Source: Roseivirga sp. UBA6061 (GTDB lineage: Bacteria > Bacteroidota > Bacteroidia > Cytophagales > Cyclobacteriaceae). From it: 6,762 bases of DNA. The position numbers and the translations under genes were made by a program. The notes beneath the pieces are model-generated. The model did no database searches and was not told where the DNA came from. It saw only the letters and a list, made by a program, of their open reading frames with translations. The DNA lies in the NCBI GenBank assembly GCA_002427745.1, contig DIYF01000142.1, positions 1 through 6,762 on the forward strand. The letters are read 5' to 3'. Shown here piece by piece: positions 4,691 to 6,762 of the stretch (position 1 is its first letter; every line of letters starts with the position of its first letter).

Positions 4691-6762
4691 ATGAAAAAAC
4701 TCTACGCGACCCGATTCTACGGAATTCTCAGAAGTGTCTTTTTAATGATTGACCCGGCCAGGGTAAATGCCGGCAATAAGCCATACAGGCTTTTCAGACT
4801 TCCCTTTCTATTACTATGGTTATTCTTCTCACTTCAGGCACTGAATGCCCAGGTGTCCTTTCCTGAAGTAGAATCCAATGACAACCCCAATGATCCCGGG
4901 GTACATCTGATATATCAGTATTCCCGAATGACCGGCTCCATTTCGGCTACTGATAACGATTACTGGAAAATTGCCAAACGTCCCGGAGCAACCGGGCAGG
5001 CCAACCTGACCATTCGCAGAATCTCAGGATCACCTTTACCGCCTGTTTACCTGGAGAAACGCTCGGGAAGCTATGACGGGGCACTGATATCCACACAATT
5101 GGTACATAGTGGTTCTAATGCTTCAGGTTTTTATAACCAGGGAGTCCCTATTAACTATGATGGTGGAGACTTCTATTATTTGCTTCGCATGGGAAATGGT
5201 GCCTCTGTAGGAGGGTATACCTACGACCTCTTTGGCTTTAGCCCTCATACCTGTACAACAGGACCTTCAGAAGCAAGTTCTCTCAGTACAACTTCTACGG
5301 CCAACAGTATCACTTTAGATGCAATTAATGGATCGACTGCTAACAGGTTTCTGGTTAAGATCAACACCGTGAACAGCTTTACGGGAACTCCTGCCGAAGG
5401 TCAGACGCTTCCTGTTGCAGAAGGCCTGGCTTACTCTGGTTCAGGAGAGCAGACAGTCTATGTCAGCAATGTCAATTCGAACACACCTGATGTGACGATT
5501 ACCGGGCTTAATCCTTCCACGGATTATTTCTTTAAGGTTTACGGATATACGGATTGTACCGGATACTTTAAGATCAATACAGGGGCAGTGCTTACTACCA
5601 GAACCTGCGGAGATCCTGCGGCCACTGCCACCGGCCTGAGCGTTACAGCGGAAAATGATGCTCAGATCAGGATCAATTCGATTACACATGCCAGTCCATC
5701 ATCCGTAGCTTATGTGGTGAAGATGAATACGCAGAACAACTTTACCGCTCCAGTGGACGGAGGGGCTCTACCTGTGGCGAATCATACCTACACAGGAGGA
5801 GAGCAGGTGGTTTACGCTGGTACTTCAGCAGCTCCTGCCCAACTGATTTCAGGTTTAACCGGTGATGTCACTTATTACTTTAAGGTATATACAGCGAGTG
5901 CCTGCGGAGGTCAGTTTTACTTTGAAAGTACGGGTTTTGACGCCACAGCTACACCTACCTGCGGTATTACCGGTACCGTACAGGGAATCACCACCTACCA
6001 CCTGCAGAATACTTTCCACCAGTACAGAGTCAATGGAGCAGCAGATGCCAACGGGTTCCTCGTGTACATCAATACCACGAACTCATTCACATTGCCTGTA
6101 TCGGGCTTGCCGTTACCTGCAGGAGCTCCGGTAACTGCCAGCAATAACTACACTGGCCCCGGTCAGCAACTGGTCAATCGCGTCAACGCGGCCAGCTTTA
6201 CGATATCAAACGGAGGTTTTTCGGGTAATACAGAATATTTCTATCGCATTCTGCCCTTTAAACTGTGTACCAACGGAACCGCCAATTATGCCACACCCTA
6301 TGAGTTCAGTATCATTACCTGTGGTGTATCTGATAATCAGGCCTCAGCCCCGGTTACATCAGGTCTGACGGACACCTCTCTTAGGCTTGAGAGTTTTACA
6401 CCGGCAGCGGTTGCTGCGTCCGGGTCGGCTACCGGTTATGTGATTAAGATAAATTCGGCCGACAGCTTTACACCACTGGCCCCCAGTGGCAGCCTCCCCG
6501 CGGCCAGCGCAGCCTATACCACAGGAGAGCAGGTGATATATACAGGCACTTCGGCTTCACCTAATATCGACCTTACAGGCCTCAGCGCAAATACTACGTA
6601 TTACTTCACTGTATATGCTTACAGTAACTGTAACGGGGTGAACTACTTCCAGCAGGTAGGGCACTTGTTTTCAAGACATACCAAAGACAATGTGACCATT
6701 ACACTGGCCAACCTGAACCCCGGGTACACCGGTTCCGCGCTGCCTCCGACCATTCAAAGTAT
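4691..6762 (+). CDS. Large secreted protein: PPC-like domain, four FN3-like repeats, start of MBG-like domain (5' part only)
   Basis: 690 codons are visible with no stop before the window ends. Numbering starts at ATG 4691 (MKKLYATRFYG). The hydrophobic signal core is at 37-48 (LPFLLLWLFFSL), with likely cleavage after LNA53 (before QVSF); ATG 4745 (MIDPARVNAG) would give a more usual signal length and cannot be excluded. Residues ~56-183 resemble a PPC-like beta domain (EVESNDNPNDPG, then GSISATDNDYWKI). Residues 188-~665 form four FN3-like repeats starting at C188, C306, C424 and C544. Repeats 1, 2 and 4 share FLVKIN-SFT, LPVA, GEQ-VYxGT, GL-x-TYYFKVY and a late Cys (C289, C405, C647); repeat 3 is the most diverged (C526). 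Residues 667-690 (NVTITLANLNPGYTGSALPP) look like the opening strand of an MBG/Ig-type domain. Proteins of this design in the phylum are usually T9SS-exported surface or adhesin-like proteins, but the C-terminus that would prove it is outside the window. It is divergent from the response regulator. Confidence 0.88.
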   Translation, partial: MKKLYATRFYGILRSVFLMIDPARVNAGNKPYRLFRLPFLLLWLFFSLQALNAQVSFPEVESNDNPNDPGVHLIYQYSRMTGSISATDNDYWKIAKRPGATGQANLTIRRISGSPLPPVYLEKRSGSYDGALISTQLVHSGSNASGFYNQGVPINYDGGDFYYLLRMGNGASVGGYTYDLFGFSPHTCTTGPSEASSLSTTSTANSITLDAINGSTANRFLVKINTVNSFTGTPAEGQTLPVAEGLAYSGSGEQTVYVSNVNSNTPDVTITGLNPSTDYFFKVYGYTDCTGYFKINTGAVLTTRTCGDPAATATGLSVTAENDAQIRINSITHASPSSVAYVVKMNTQNNFTAPVDGGALPVANHTYTGGEQVVYAGTSAAPAQLISGLTGDVTYYFKVYTASACGGQFYFESTGFDATATPTCGITGTVQGITTYHLQNTFHQYRVNGAADANGFLVYINTTNSFTLPVSGLPLPAGAPVTASNNYTGPGQQLVNRVNAASFTISNGGFSGNTEYFYRILPFKLCTNGTANYATPYEFSIITCGVSDNQASAPVTSGLTDTSLRLESFTPAAVAASGSATGYVIKINSADSFTPLAPSGSLPAASAAYTTGEQVIYTGTSASPNIDLTGLSANTTYYFTVYAYSNCNGVNYFQQVGHLFSRHTKDNVTITLANLNPGYTGSALPPTIQS

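Noticed and set aside
4567..4752. Small 61-residue protein in the leader of the surface-protein gene
   Set aside because: It overlaps the better-supported start at 4691 in another frame, has no recognisable features, and its upstream part covers a leader and promoter-proximal sites.
5862..6134. 90-residue plus-strand frame inside the surface-protein gene
   Set aside because: It is a shadow of the real frame, which shows clear FN3-like repeats through this stretch.

Overview
This 6.8-kb window looks like chromosomal DNA of a member of the Bacteroidota, probably a Cytophagales-type marine or soil bacterium, though the genus cannot be named. Four things point there: a C-terminal type IX secretion (T9SS) sorting domain, a periplasmic-TPR sensor histidine kinase, a response regulator carrying a Bacteroidota-style LuxR-like output domain, and two promoters that fit the phylum's TTG / TAnnTTTG consensus with no Shine-Dalgarno sequences. 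No tRNA, rRNA, CRISPR array or mobile element was seen.

Layout, left to right. (1) Positions 1-786 (+) hold the 3' end of a secreted protein with Ig-like domains and a T9SS type A sorting domain, followed by a strong intrinsic terminator. (2) A 164-bp gap contains the terminator, a G-rich tract and a perfect 11-bp hairpin. (3) Positions 951-3419 (+) encode an 822-residue sensor kinase: signal peptide, about ten TPRs, coiled coil, one membrane helix, DHp, HATPase and a C-terminal tail. (4) Positions 3445-4326 (-) encode a 293-residue response regulator (receiver, coiled-coil linker, HTH), convergent with the kinase and sharing a terminator hairpin with it. (5) Positions 4327-4690 form a divergent control region with a promoter on each strand, a 24-bp tandem repeat and several dyad half-sites. 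(6) Positions 4691-6762 (+) hold the 5' part of a large secreted protein: signal peptide, PPC-like domain, four ~118-residue FN3-like repeats each with a Cys pair, then what looks like the start of an MBG/Ig-type domain. It runs off the window.

Working model (inference): the kinase and regulator form one two-component system lying between two surface-protein genes. The regulator is transcribed divergently from the right-hand surface protein, and the repeats lie directly upstream of that gene's promoter, so they are good candidates for an operator bound by this regulator or another one. The regulatory architecture at 4361-4582 is the least explained part of the window.
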